A stretch of DNA of 64,000 bases from Salvelinus alpinus. Its lineage: Eukaryota > Chordata > Actinopteri > Salmoniformes > Salmonidae. Positions within the stretch are counted from its first letter, which is position 1; each line of letters opens with the position of its first letter. This document shows positions 22,120 through 32,619 of the stretch, piece by piece. The notes beneath the pieces were generated by a model that was given only the letters and a program-made list of their open reading frames with translations, had not been told where the DNA came from and ran no database searches. The stretch is taken from assembly GCF_045679555.1 (NCBI RefSeq), contig NC_092098.1, forward strand, positions 16,010,538 to 16,074,537, read 5' to 3'. Both the position numbers and the translations under genes were made by a program.

Positions 22120-24445
22120 AGAGGCAAAGCACAAAAACATCCTGTGGCGTTCCGCTATTAGCATCGAATAGCCCCTGTGATATGCAACTTTCAGGGAAGT
22201 TAGGAACAAATATACACAGGCAGTTAGGAAAGCTAAGGCCAGCTTTTACAAACAGAAATTTGCATCCTGTAGCTCTAACTCAAAAAGGTTCTGGGACACT
22301 GTAAAGTCCATGGAGAATAAGAGCACCTCCTCCCAGCTGCCCACTGCTCTGAGGCTAGGAAACACAGTTACCACCAATAAACCCACTATAATTGAGAATT
22401 TCAATAAGCATTTCTCTACGGCTGGCCATGCTTTCCACCTGGCTACCCCTACCCCGGTCAACTGCCCGGCACCCTCCACAGCAACCCGCTAAAGCCCCCA
22501 CCATTTCTCCTTCACCCAAATCCAGATACCTGATGTTCTGAAAGAGCTGCAAAATCTGGACCCCTACAAATCAGCTTTGCTAGACAATCTGGACCCTCTC
22601 TTTCTAAAATGATCTGCCGAAATTGTTGCAACCCCTATTACTAGCCTGTTCAACCTCTCTTTCGTATCGTCTGAGATTCCCAAAGATTGGAAAGCTGCTG
22701 CGGTCATCCCCCTCTTCAAACGGGGTGACACTCTAGACCCAAACTGCTACAGACCTATATCTATCCTACCCTGTCTTTCTAAGGTCTTTGAAAGCCAAGT
22801 TAACAAACAGATCACCGACCATTTCGAATCCCACCGTACCTTCTCCGCTATGCAATCTGGTTTCAGAGTTGGTCATGGGTGCACCTCAGCCACGCTCAAG
22901 GTCCTAAACGACATCATAACCGCCATCGATAAGAGACATTACTGCGCAGCCGTATTCATCGACCTGGCCAAGGCTTTCGACTCTGTCAATCACCACATTC
23001 TTATTGGCAGACTCGACAGCCTTGGTTTCTCAAATGATTGCCTCGCCTGGTTTACCAACTACTTCTCTGATAGAGTTCAGTGTGTCAAATCGGAGGGCCT
23101 GTTGTCCGGACCTCTGGCAGTCTCTATGGGGGTGCCACAGGGTTCAATCCTCGGGCCGACTCTTTTCTCTGTATACATCAATGATGTCACTCTTGCTGCT
23201 GGTGATTCTCTGATCCACCTCTACGCAGACGACACCATTCTGTATACTTCTGGCCCCTCTTTGGACACTGTGTTAACTAACCAAACAAGCTTCAATGCCA
23301 TACAACTCTCCTTCCGTGGCCTCCAACTGCTCTTAAATGCAAGTAAAACTAAATGCATGCTATTCAATCGATCACTGCCCGCACCTGCCCGCCCGTCCAG
23401 CATCACTACTCTGGATGGCTCTGACTTAGAATACGTGGACAACTACATATACCTAGGTGTCTGGTTAGATTGTAAACTCTCCTTCCAGACTCACATTAAG
23501 CATCTCCAATCCAAAATTAAATCTAGAATCGGCTTCCTATATCGCAACAAAGCATCCTTCACTCATGCTGCCAAACATACCCTCGTAAAACTGACCATCC
23601 TACCGATCCTCGACTTCGGCGATGTCATATATAAAATAGCCTCCAACACCCTACTCAACAAATTGGATGCAGTCTATCACAGTGCCATCCGTTTTGTCAC
23701 CAAAGCCCCATACACTACCCACCACTGCGACCTGTACGCTCTTGTTGGTTGGACCTCGCTTCATACTCGTCGCCAAACCCACTGGCTACAGGTCATCTAC
23801 AAGTCTCTGCTAGGTAAAGCCCCGCCTTATCTCAGCTCACTGGTCACCATAGCAGCACCCACTCGTAGCACGCGCTCCAGCAGGTATATCTCACTGGTCA
23901 CCCCCAAAGCCAATTCCTCCTTTGGTCGCCTTTCCTTCCAGTTCTCTGCTGGTAATGACTGGAACGAACTGCAAAAATCACTGAAGCTGGAGACTCACAT
24001 CTCCCTCACTAGCTTTAAGCACCAGCTTACAGATCACTGCACCTGTACATAGCCCATCTGTAAACAGCCCATCTATCTACCTCATCCCCATACTGTATTT
24101 ATTTATTTATCTTGCTCCTTTGCACCCCAGTATCTCTACTTGCACATTCATCTTCTGCACATCTACCATTCCAGTGTTTAATTGCTATATTGTAATTACT
24201 TCGCCACCATGGCCTATTTATTGCCTTAACTCCCTTATCTTACCTCATTTGCACTCACTGTATGTAGACTTTTGTTTTCTTTTTTCTACCGTATTATTGA
24301 CTGTATGTTTTGTTTATTCCATGTGTAACTGTGTTGTTGTATGTGTCAAATTGCTATGCTTTATCTTGGCCAGGTCGCAGTTGCAAATGAGAACTTGTTC
24401 TCAACTAGCCTACCTGGCTAAATAAAGGTGAAATATATATTTATA
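22120..24445 (+). mobile_element. 5'-truncated LINE with RSg-1-like tail
   Basis: A long plus-strand frame encodes the C-terminal half of a non-LTR reverse transcriptase, followed by a 3' region with TCTCAACTAGCCTACCTGGC and AATAAAGGTGAAAT, the well-known tail of the salmonid RSg-1 LINE. The endonuclease half is missing. The readable protein starts near 22196 (VRNKYTQAVRKAKASFYKQK). In-frame stops at 22490-22492 and 22610-22612 break the upstream part. It lies in the intergenic region between the two dhrs13 copies. Confidence 0.88.
22850..24052 (+). CDS. LINE reverse transcriptase, C-terminal 400 aa, unbroken
   Basis: This is the RNA-directed DNA polymerase domain of the LINE. Visible motifs in order: QSGFRVGHGC; FIDLAKAFDSVNH (RT block with the first catalytic Asp, residues about 37-49); GVPQGSILGP (about 98-107); HLYADDTILY (YADD active site, about 123-132); then YIYLGVWLDCKLSF and a basic C-terminal domain with HHCDLYALVGW. 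The same frame extends upstream beyond a TGA at 22610, so the ATG at 22850 is only the first Met after the damage and not the true start. The piece cannot make a full-length protein. Confidence 0.9.
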   Translation: MQSGFRVGHGCTSATLKVLNDIITAIDKRHYCAAVFIDLAKAFDSVNHHILIGRLDSLGFSNDCLAWFTNYFSDRVQCVKSEGLLSGPLAVSMGVPQGSILGPTLFSVYINDVTLAAGDSLIHLYADDTILYTSGPSLDTVLTNQTSFNAIQLSFRGLQLLLNASKTKCMLFNRSLPAPARPSSITTLDGSDLEYVDNYIYLGVWLDCKLSFQTHIKHLQSKIKSRIGFLYRNKASFTHAAKHTLVKLTILPILDFGDVIYKIASNTLLNKLDAVYHSAIRFVTKAPYTTHHCDLYALVGWTSLHTRRQTHWLQVIYKSLLGKAPPYLSSLVTIAAPTRSTRSSRYISLVTPKANSSFGRLSFQFSAGNDWNELQKSLKLETHISLTSFKHQLTDHCTCT

Positions 24446-24594
24446 TTTTTTAAAGATGGTATGGTGTGTTTTTTAATTTCCTTTATTGAACTTTTCACCA
24501 GAGGCTGGTGGGAGGAGCTATAGGATCCACATGTTAGCCTCAGTTCTATTTACTCCATTTAAACAAAACTTTCCATACATGTTTGACCATGGAA

Positions 24595-25655
24595 GAAGTG
24601 GTTAGAAAGTGACTTTTTGGACCTGAATGCCAAATCCTTTAGAAGATGAAGGTGCTCAAAGTTGACACATTTTGCATACCCCACCATATGATGAGACATC
24701 TATGTCTTCATCACTGGAAAATATAAAAGGTTGAGTTCGATATGTTTTTAAAGCTTACAAACAGGGTTGTCAAACTATTTTATAATTTCTTGAAACATTG
24801 ACATTTTACAAATGATCTAAAAACCTGTAAACTCAAAACGTTTTTTTCATTTTTGCATATGTTGTAGTTTAGACCCTACTTTACATCATCTAATGTGTTT
24901 GTACTGTGCCTGCCATTGGTTGAGACACAACATGCTCGTGAATACAGGGTCGGTGTCATTTCAATAATTTCAATATAATTCATTCAAACAACAGATATTC
25001 TAATTCAAGAAACATTCCCTGATTTGTGGATCTCCGACCATCTTTGTGGGACCATTTGAAAGTTGACATTTCCATTTTATTCCCATTTTAGCACATGTAT
25101 CAGCCAAAACATGACACCCCTTCTCTATTTAAGAGCATGTCCACTGGGCACAGACGTCAATTCAACGTCTTTTCCACGTTGGTTCAATGTCATTTAATTG
25201 AAATAACGTGGAAACAATGTTGATTTAACCAGTGTGTGTCATGCCCTGATCTGTTTCACCTGTCCTCGTTATTGTCTCCACCCCCTCCAGGTGGACTCCC
25301 CACTCTGACAGCTGTGTGCCCAGTGGGTGTTGTGTCTCAACCGATGGCGGGCACAACACACAAACCTCAGACAACGTAAAATAGGGTCCAAGCTACAATG
25401 CATTTTTAGATAGTTGACATTTAAAAAAATTACATCTTTATTAAACCGTTTTTTTCAAGAAATTGACAAATATTTTGACAAACCTGTTTGTAAGCTTTTA
25501 AATTATATCAATCTCAATTGCATTTTTTTTTTAACAATGATGAAGACCGATGTCTCATGGTATGGTGGGGTATGCCAAATAGGTACATCTTGAGAACCTT
25601 TAATCTCTTGAATGATTTGGCATTCAGATCCAAAAAGTCACTTTCTGAGCAATTC
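24595..25655. repeat. Long inverted-repeat (foldback-like) element
   Basis: The left arm 24595-24933 (GAAAGTGACTTTTTGGACC ... CATTGGTTGAGACACAAC) is repeated in inverse at 25333-25655. The arms are each about 330 bp, separated by about 400 bp. No coding frame is seen. The spacer includes a separate dispersed repeat at about 25139-25329. It lies where exon 5 of the decayed dhrs13 copy would be expected. Confidence 0.75.
25139..25329. repeat. Dispersed fish repeat CCACTGGGCACAGACGTCA
   Basis: It begins CCACTGGGCACAGACGTCAA and ends near TGTGCCCAGTGGGT, giving short inverse ends. The middle carries ACGTCTTTTCCACGTTGG and ACGTGGAAACAATGTTGA. A further GC-rich unrelated piece (25237-25312) seems inserted near its right end. 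It sits in the loop of the inverted-repeat element. Confidence 0.55.
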
Positions 25656-26099
25656 TACAAAAGCCAAATATGTACTGTTTGGTAGCACTGTAGAGCCCTG
25701 ACACATCATGCGGCATTGCTTAGATGCTAAAAAGTGTTGAAGCACTGACCTGGGTGCAGGCTGTAACAGGTGACGTTTGTGCGATCCAGTCATTCCCCCA
25801 AGGGTACGTGCAATGCCATCGGGGGGACACCAAATAAAAATGTGATTCACATTTTTCATATATATATATTTTTATTCTTCACATTTTCAAACAGTCCATT
25901 TAGATTTTCCAACAGGGCTATATATTTGGGTGAGGTTTTTTTCTCGCCTGAGTGGCCTCGTTTCACTGCAAATAAATTTCATTAAAACATCTAGTGTTCA
26001 GTGAAAAAACAGCACAATGTCAAATACAGGAAGCCTAGTCAAATAATTAACATCTAATCACATTAACTGTTACTCTCTCGCGGGAATTCCACTAACGGC

Positions 26100-27447
26100 C
26101 CGTATGTAGCCAAACGTAGCTGCTACTTATGTCATCTGTGCTGATGGCGCAAAAGCCATGACAGGGAGACATAGTGGAGTGGTAGCACGTTTGCAAGCAG
26201 TTGATCCTGACGCCACTTGGGTACACTGCAGCATCCACCGAGAGGCTCTTGCTGCCAAGAGAATGCCTGACAGCTTGAAAGACGTTTTGGACACTACAGT
26301 GAACATTTTTAACTTCGTTAAAGCAAGGCCCCTGAACTCTCATGTATTTTCTGCACATTTTCTGCAATGATATGGGCAACGACCATGTAACGCTTTTACA
26401 ACATAAAGAAGTGTATTGGTTATCAAGGGGCAAAGAACTGACAAGTTTTTTTGAATTGAGAGACGAGCTTAAAGTTTTCTTTACTGACAATAATTTTCAC
26501 TTGTCTGACAGCTTGCATGATGACGAGTTTTTCATATGACTGGCCTATCTGAGTGATGTTTTTCTCTCTTGAATGATCTGAATCTAGTATTACAGGGACT
26601 CTCCACAACTATATTCAATGTGCGGGACAAAATTTAAGCTATGATTAAGAAGTTGGAGCTCTTCTCTGTCTGCATTAACAAGGACAACACACCTGTCTTT
26701 CCATCATTGTATGATTTTTGTGTGCAAATGAACTCAAGCTTACGGACAATGTCAAATATGATATAGCGAAGCACCTGAGTGAGTTGGGTGCACAATTACG
26801 CAGGTATTTTCCCAAAACGGATGACACAAACAACTGGATTCGTTACCTCTTTCATGCCCTGCCTCCAGTCCACTTACCCATATCTGAACAAGAGAGCCTC
26901 ATCGAAATTGCAACAAGCGGTTCTGTGAAAATTGAGTTTAATCAGAAGCCACTGCCAGATTTCTGGATTGGGCTGCGCTCAGAGTATTATGCCTTGGCAA
27001 ATCGCGCTATTAGGACACATGCCCTTTGCAGCCACATACCTATTTGATAGTGGATTCTCTGCCCTCACTAGCATGAAAACTAAATACAGGCACAGACTGT
27101 GTGTGGGAAATGATTTAAGACTGAGACTCTCTCCAATACAACCCAACATTGCAGAGTTATGTGCATCCTTTCAAGCACACCCTTCTCATCAACCTGTGGT
27201 GAGTTATTCCACATTAACAAATACGTTTTATATGTAAGATGGTTAAATAAAGAGCGCAATTATTGATTACTATATTATTATTTGTGCTCTGGTCCACTTC
27301 CCACGAGCCGGGTTGTGACAAAAACAAATTCTTATATCTAATAAATGTATCATATAGTGTGTGTGTGGCAGGCTTACAGGGGGGTACACAGCTGGAGGTT
27401 GAATGTTTGAAGGGGTACGGGACAATAAAAAGTTTGGGAACCACTGA
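26100..27447 (+). mobile_element. hAT transposase relic (ZBED-type)
   Basis: Plus-strand frames read AKAMTGRHSGVVARLQ, TWVHCSIHREALAAKRMP, EVYWLSRGKELTSFFELRDE, NWIRYLFHALPPVHLP and the dimerisation-type end TYLFDSGFSALTSMKTKYRH. Order and motifs match the hAT transposases related to domesticated ZBED genes. Frameshifts and stops break it and the 5' part is missing. The right end is AAGTTTGGGAACCACTG, the inverse of a CAGTGGTTCCC hAT end. It lies in intron 3 of the decayed dhrs13 copy. Confidence 0.85.
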
Positions 27448-27926
27448 TCTACACTGATTGAAGTGGATTTAACAATTGACATCAATAAGAGATCAATGTT
27501 TACCCCTGGATTCACCTGGTCAGTGTCAAGGCAAGAGGTGTTCTTAATGTTTTGTATACTCCGTGTATATTAATTAAGAAACCAACCAGCCATATTATCC
27601 ATTGACATTTGCTCTGCTCGAGGGAGGATGCAACATGCAACAATATCAATTGTTCAATATAATGCTATGTGAAACAAATATCACACTCAAAACCGGACCC
27701 AGAGCAATACATGACTCACCAGTGTTGTTGATAACAATATCTAGTCTAGATTTAGACTTCAGGAAGCTCTCAGAAAAGGATCACACAGACTGGAGGATTC
27801 GAAGGTCCAGCTCCATGAACACAACCTCATTGTTCCCAGTCTCCTGAGAGAAAAGAATGACCAGTCAGATGCTCTGTGTGTCTCTTACTTAATAGAGTCT
27901 AATAAACCGTCAATGACTTTCTGACA

Positions 27927-28400
27927 TGGCCTCCCGAGTGGCGCAGCGGTGTAAGGCACTGCATCGCAGTGCTTGAGGTGTCACTACAGACCTGGGTTCG
28001 ATACCAGGCTGTGTCAGAGCCGGCCATGACCAGGAGACACATGATGCGGCGCACAATTGGCCCAGTGTCGTCCGGGTTAGGGGAGGGTTTGGCCGGACGG
28101 GATTTCCTTGTCCCATCGCGCTCTAGCGACTCCTTGTGGCGGACCGGGTGCCTGCAAGCTGACAACGGTTGCCAGCAAGCTGACAACGGTTGCCAGCTGG
28201 ATGGTGTTTCCTCTGACACATTGCTGCGGCTAGCTTCTGGCTTGACCGAGCAGTGTGTCAAGAAGCAGTGCGGCTTGGCAGGGTTGTGTTTTGGAGGATG
28301 CATGGCTCTTGACCTTCGCCTCTCCCGAGTCTGTAGGGGAGTTGCTAACAACTGTAACTACCAATTGGGGAGAAAAATAGTTTAAAAAATACAAATATAA
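27927..28400 (+). mobile_element. tRNA-derived SINE (about 474 bp) with target-site duplication
   Basis: The tRNA-like head has box A (GAGTGGCGCAGCGGTGTAAG) and box B (GGGTTCGATACCAGG), followed by a long body. TTTCTGACA flanks it at 27918-27926 and 28401-28409. A 23-bp unit (GCAAGCTGACAACGGTTGCC) is tandemly doubled at about 28151-28197. It lies in intron 2 of the decayed dhrs13 copy. Confidence 0.88.
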
Positions 28401-29143
28401 TTTCTGACAAGGTGAAGCTCAAAGATGGAAATGGATCAGCTAAAGTGACCAGAGCACAACTAACTATCTGTCAAATGTGAATGAGACGGACAAACAATGT
28501 GTGAGGAAATGTGAACATGACTGAGTGTTATGGAATTACAGTAATATCATCCATGTATGATCCACTTGCGTCATCCTCATTCAAGGATATGTATCTGCAG
28601 TATTTCCACTGTTTACCAGACAGTGTCATGTGAGACATATCAATGAATATTGATTCTGACACCTCTCTTATGTCACTGATGGCAGCTTCTGCCCTCTGCT
28701 TATCTCGACAGGCCATTATAACCCTCGCACCTCTCCTGGACAGATCTAATGCTGTTGTTTTCCCAATGCCAGTGCTAGATCCTGGAGAGGACACACCCAC
28801 ACAGATCTCGAGTTCATGTCCATTAGTATATATTTTGCAATGTACAATAAATGGCATTCCAAAAAATGTATTGCGCAAAGTAATGTAGAATCAGTCTCAT
28901 GTTACCACCAATAATAACAGTACATAACACTAGATCGGTCACTAACTGACTGTACATGATGATGCAGAATAATTGCCCACCTCAAGTGTCACAAATTGTT
29001 TTATAACGAACCAACTCACCAGTCACGATTACAGTTTTTTCATGCAATTTGGTAGAGCTTTTGCATCTTGGTAGATTGAGATGCCAATTTAGAAGTACAT
29101 AACCTGCGATGAGTCTAGTGCTGACAAAAAGCAGTGTGAACAT

Positions 29144-29355
29144 ATTCGTACTGTATGTATTATCTTTCTCTATACATAAGAATGAACAACAGTGGAATTA
29201 AAATATATTTATCTATTGCGCAATGAACCCGCCCTTTGACAACATGTGCTGTGTTTTGTCTTGACAGTGAGACTCCTAAGGAAGTTATGCAAAAAGCACG
29301 TTATAGATTAAGAATTTGACAAAAATTCACATCACTTAGTGCTTATTTTATCATT
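29144..29355. other. 5' flank of decayed dhrs13 copy
   Basis: No further feature is seen. It would have been the promoter region of the duplicate. Confidence 0.3.
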
Positions 29356-29538
29356 ACTTAAGTAGGCAAATCAGTTAAGAACAAATTCTTATTTTCAATG
29401 ACGGCCTAGGAACAGTGGGTTAACTGCCTTGTTCAGGGGTAGAACGACAGTTTTTTTACCTTGTCGGCTCAGGGATTCGATCTTGCAACCTTTCGGTTAC
29501 AAGTCCAACGCTCTAACCACTAGGCTACCTGCCAGCAC
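29356..29538 (-). mobile_element. tRNA-derived SINE (HpaI-like)
   Basis: On the minus strand: TAGCCTAGTGGTTAGAGCGT (box A) and GGTTGCAAGATCGAATCCC (box B), then the tail with GGCCGTCATTGAAAATAAGA and TTCTTAACTGATTTGCCTAC, shared by several salmonid SINEs. A truncated relative lies at 43748-43935. Confidence 0.85.
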
Positions 29539-29943
29539 ATGGTAGCCTAGTGGTTAAATACTGACTTCATCACACATATAAGTTGACTCATAGTTGAGCT
29601 CAAAGGTACACTGTAACTGTATTGTGCCGAGAAAGGGACAGTGCAACGCCCCTTTTGGGTCTTGAACCCCGGTCCCCCAAGCCTTAAAAAAAGTTTGCAA
29701 CACTATCACCCTCTATTTGTTAGAGCATGTCCCCACTAATAACTTTACCAAGTCCCTCACATGTACTGTACATGCCTCTGTGATGGCTTAACAGGCAACA
29801 TCCCATCCCACTGCTGACACCGGTGTACAGCGACGTGCAATGTCCCTTGCAGGTCTCCCATCCCTTAGGCAAGTTTGCTAACCACTGCTCCAATAGGGTT
29901 AACCCAATTAGAGGAGATTGTAAACTTCTCACATAGAAACTTA
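29539..29943. other. No gene recognised
   Basis: No exon or nameable repeat. Part of 29620-29900 has a short open minus frame (70 codons) without any recognisable domain. Confidence 0.35.
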
Positions 29944-30174
29944 ATTGGGAGAACGGATTTTTTTTTACATGCTTTTTACATTTGTATCACCACCCATTTT
30001 TGAGAAAGTCATGATTAAAGGGGCAATTTTAGGCCCTTTTTAGACCTATACATGCCTCCTGTAAGACCTTATGATCCATGATACAGACAACATCTTGGTG
30101 TCATACTCCTAAAGTGTGCTCTCGAAAATGTAGTATGTCAAGATTCTGAAATACATTTTTCCACATTCATTTAT

Positions 30175-30283
30175 GACCCTGAAGAAGGCTGTGATGCCGA
30201 AACGTTGGCAAATAACAAATAAATTACTGGGAGTTTATATATGAAGTGTGCGACTTTCTTTATTTCGATAGTTTACACATTCT
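30175..30283 (+). mobile_element. 109-bp insert with hammerhead-like core
   Basis: Comparison with the inverse arm shows this piece is extra. TTTAT flanks it on both sides (30170-30174; 30284-30288). It begins GACC-CTGAAGA (30179-30185), then the stem GGC/GCC with loop TGTGAT, then GAAAC (30199-30203). This is the CUGANGA-stem II-GAAA order of a hammerhead ribozyme. The remainder is AT-rich. A truncated copy of a retroelement that carries such motifs (for instance a Penelope-like element) is a possible source, by inference. Confidence 0.5.
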
Positions 30284-30705
30284 TTTATTCAACATAAAAA
30301 ATATTAATCTGAATATCTAAAAATGACCTTTGTTGATTTGGCTTATTTTTTCTTGACATTGATTGTAACAATATACTCTTCAAACACATAACATTCCCAG
30401 AGTGGCTCTCTGGTACTTTTAAGATATATGACCCATTTTAAACATAGAAATTGACATTATAGGTCATTAACCAATCACAGATCCATTTTGCCATTCATTG
30501 AGCTGGTGGCGCTCATAAAATGTATCATTTCATCAGAATTAGTAGAGAGCCCACTCTAGAAATTTGATGTGCTTGTAGACTAGTATATTGTTCCAACCAA
30601 TGTCTTGAAATTAACTAAATCAAAAAGGGTACTTTTATGATCTTCATAGTAATATTTTTTATGTTGAATAAATTGTGGAAATGTGTATTTCAGAAGGTAG
30701 ATATA

Positions 30706-32426
30706 CAGTGGGTATCAATATCTTAAGTATTCACCCCCCCCTAGGATTTCTTCACATTTTATTGTTACAAAGTGGGATTAAAATGGATTTAATTGTCATT
30801 ATCTTAATCAATGGTCTACACATAATAGTCTGTAATGTCAAAGTGGAATAAAAGATCAAACATTTTAAAAATAAAACACTAATATACCTTGATTAGATTA
30901 GTATTCACCCCCCTTAGTCAATACATGTTAGAATCACCTTTGGCAGTGATTACAGCTGTAAGTCTCTAAGAGCTTTGCACCCCTGGATTGTGCAGAATTT
31001 ACCCATTATTCTTTTCAAAATTCAAGCTCTGTCCAGGTGTTGGAGTTCATAGCTAGACAGCCATTTTCAAGTTTTGCCATAGATTTTCAAGCAGATTTAA
31101 GTAAAAACTGTAACTTAACCACTCCAAGCATTGTCTTCTAAGTTGATAAGCAACTCCAGTTAAGATTTGGCCTTGTGTTGTTGTTGTTCTGCTGAAATGT
31201 GAATTCCCCTCCCTGTGTCCCAGACTGAAGAGGGTTTTCCTCTAGGACTTAGCCTGTGCTTAACGTCATCTTGTTTCTTTTCATCCTGAAAAACTCCCCA
31301 GTCTTTGCCAATGTCAAGCATACCCATACAATGCAGTATTACTTTAGTGCCTTGTTGCATACAGGATGCATGTTTTGGAATATTTTTATATTTCTTTTCA
31401 CTCTGTCATTTAGGTCATCACTGTAGTCACTACAATGTTGTGGATCCATCTCAGTTTTCTCCCATCACAGCCATTGGACTCTGTAGCTGTTTTAAAATCA
31501 CCAATGGCCTCATGTTGACATCCCTGAGCAGTTTCCTTCCTGTCCTGCAGCTCAGAAGGACAACTGTATCTTTGATGTGTCTGGGTGGTTTAATACATCT
31601 TCACCATGCTTACAGACATGCTCCAGAACTTTGGCAACTAGTATTTTTTAAACCTCCCACTTTGGGCTGGTGTCAATGTGTAGGTCATACATGCATAATT
31701 GATGACCAGAAGGAATCTTACCACAATTAGCCATGAAATCCCTAGTTTGAAAGTGACTGTTTCCTGGAAGCTGTGCTGCAACATTTTCCCCCACCTGGAC
31801 CAGCCCCCTAGCAATTCTAGTTTCAGCCCCTTACCATTTGAATGGCAGCTAGCAAGATGCACCCAGCAGAGCGGGAAAGAGTGCAATGACATGGTGCACA
31901 TATCTGCATGTGACTAGTTCAGGGACCACTTTTGGCTTGTGAGTGCTACAGTACTTTTTGTATACAAAAGTATCTCTTTAAAGAGATATTCAATGTTTGA
32001 TTTGTTATAGCTAGCCATCTATCAATCACTGCACTTCTTTGAGGCTTTTGAAAAGCTCCCTTGTCTGTGTAGTTGAAATTCAATACTTGACTGAAGGACC
32101 TTGCATGGGGGACAGAGGAAGGGGTAGTCATTCAAAATCATGTCAACTCCTATTATTTCACACAGTGAGCCCATGTAACTTGTTAAGCCAAAATGTACTC
32201 CTGAACTAATTTATGCTTGCCAAAACAAAAGGGGGTGAATAGTTATGCAACAACTATATTTTAGTTATTTCATTTATTTGTAGAATTTTATTTTTCACTG
32301 ACATGAAGCATCTTGTGTAGATCAATGACCAAAAAAATAGAATTAAATCAATTTCAATCCTACTTTGTAACGCAACAAAAATCTGAAAAAAATTCCAAAA
32401 GGGATGAACACGTATGATACCCACTG
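30706..32426. mobile_element. Tc1-like element without transposase
   Basis: The ends CAGTGGGTATCAATATCTTA and inverse CAGTGGGTATCATACGTG are flanked by TA. Size 1721 bp. Next to the ends are ATTCACCCCCC and its inverse GGGGGTGAATA. Short frames inside (for example 31305-31730) show no domain I know. It is inserted in the right arm of the long-inverted-repeat element. Confidence 0.75.
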
Positions 32427-32619
32427 TATTCCATATAATAGAGTTACACTATGAGGAGTATAATGACAACAAGGTGTCTATTATGTACAGTTCAGGCATC
32501 AGGTCTTACAGAAGGAATGTATAGGTCTAAAAAGTGCCTAAAATGGCCACTTTCATGATAGAAAATAAAAAAAGGTGATACAAAAATGTAAAAAACATGT
32601 CAAACATCCTTCCTCCCAA

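Larger units (their letters stand above)
25750..29143 (-). pseudogene. Decayed tandem duplicate of dhrs13
   Basis: Exons recognised: exon 1 29143-29020 (MFTLLFVSTRLIAGYVLLNW ... EKTVIVTG), exon 2 28781-28663 (GSSTGIGKTTALDLSRRGAR), exon 3 27843-27720, and the last dozen codons of exon 4 at about 25786-25750 (TNVTCYSLHPG). Exons 2 and 3 are 119 and 124 nt, identical to the working copy, and the donor and acceptor sites remain. Exon 3 carries TGA where the intact copy has the Arg codon CGT (RSF), best explained by a CpG transition of CGA, and NNAG is changed to NNTG. Most of exon 4, including Ser/Tyr/Lys, is missing and exon 5 was not found. A hAT transposase relic fills intron 3 and a SINE sits in intron 2. 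Exons 1 and 2 are clean, so loss of function began in the 3' half. Zebrafish also has tandem dhrs13 copies (known). Confidence 0.88.
29944..32619. mobile_element. Miniature element with very long inverted repeats, twice invaded
   Basis: The left arm from TTGGGAGAAC (29945) is matched in inverse by the right end CCTCCCAA (about 32612). Arms share GCCCTTTTTAGACCTATACA / TAGACCTATACATTCC and ATTCAACATAAAAAATATT. The right arm is split by the element 30706-32426, and the left arm by a 109-bp insert at 30175-30283. Without those it is about 0.8 kb, nearly a perfect hairpin, and has no coding frame. Confidence 0.75.

Noticed and set aside
21800-22120. Possible 5' extension of the plus-strand LINE
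   Set aside because: No LINE-like protein could be read before about 22196, and text typical of the family is only recognisable from about 22120.
31305-31730. 141-codon plus-strand ORF
   Set aside because: Entirely inside a Tc1-like non-coding element, no domain seen.
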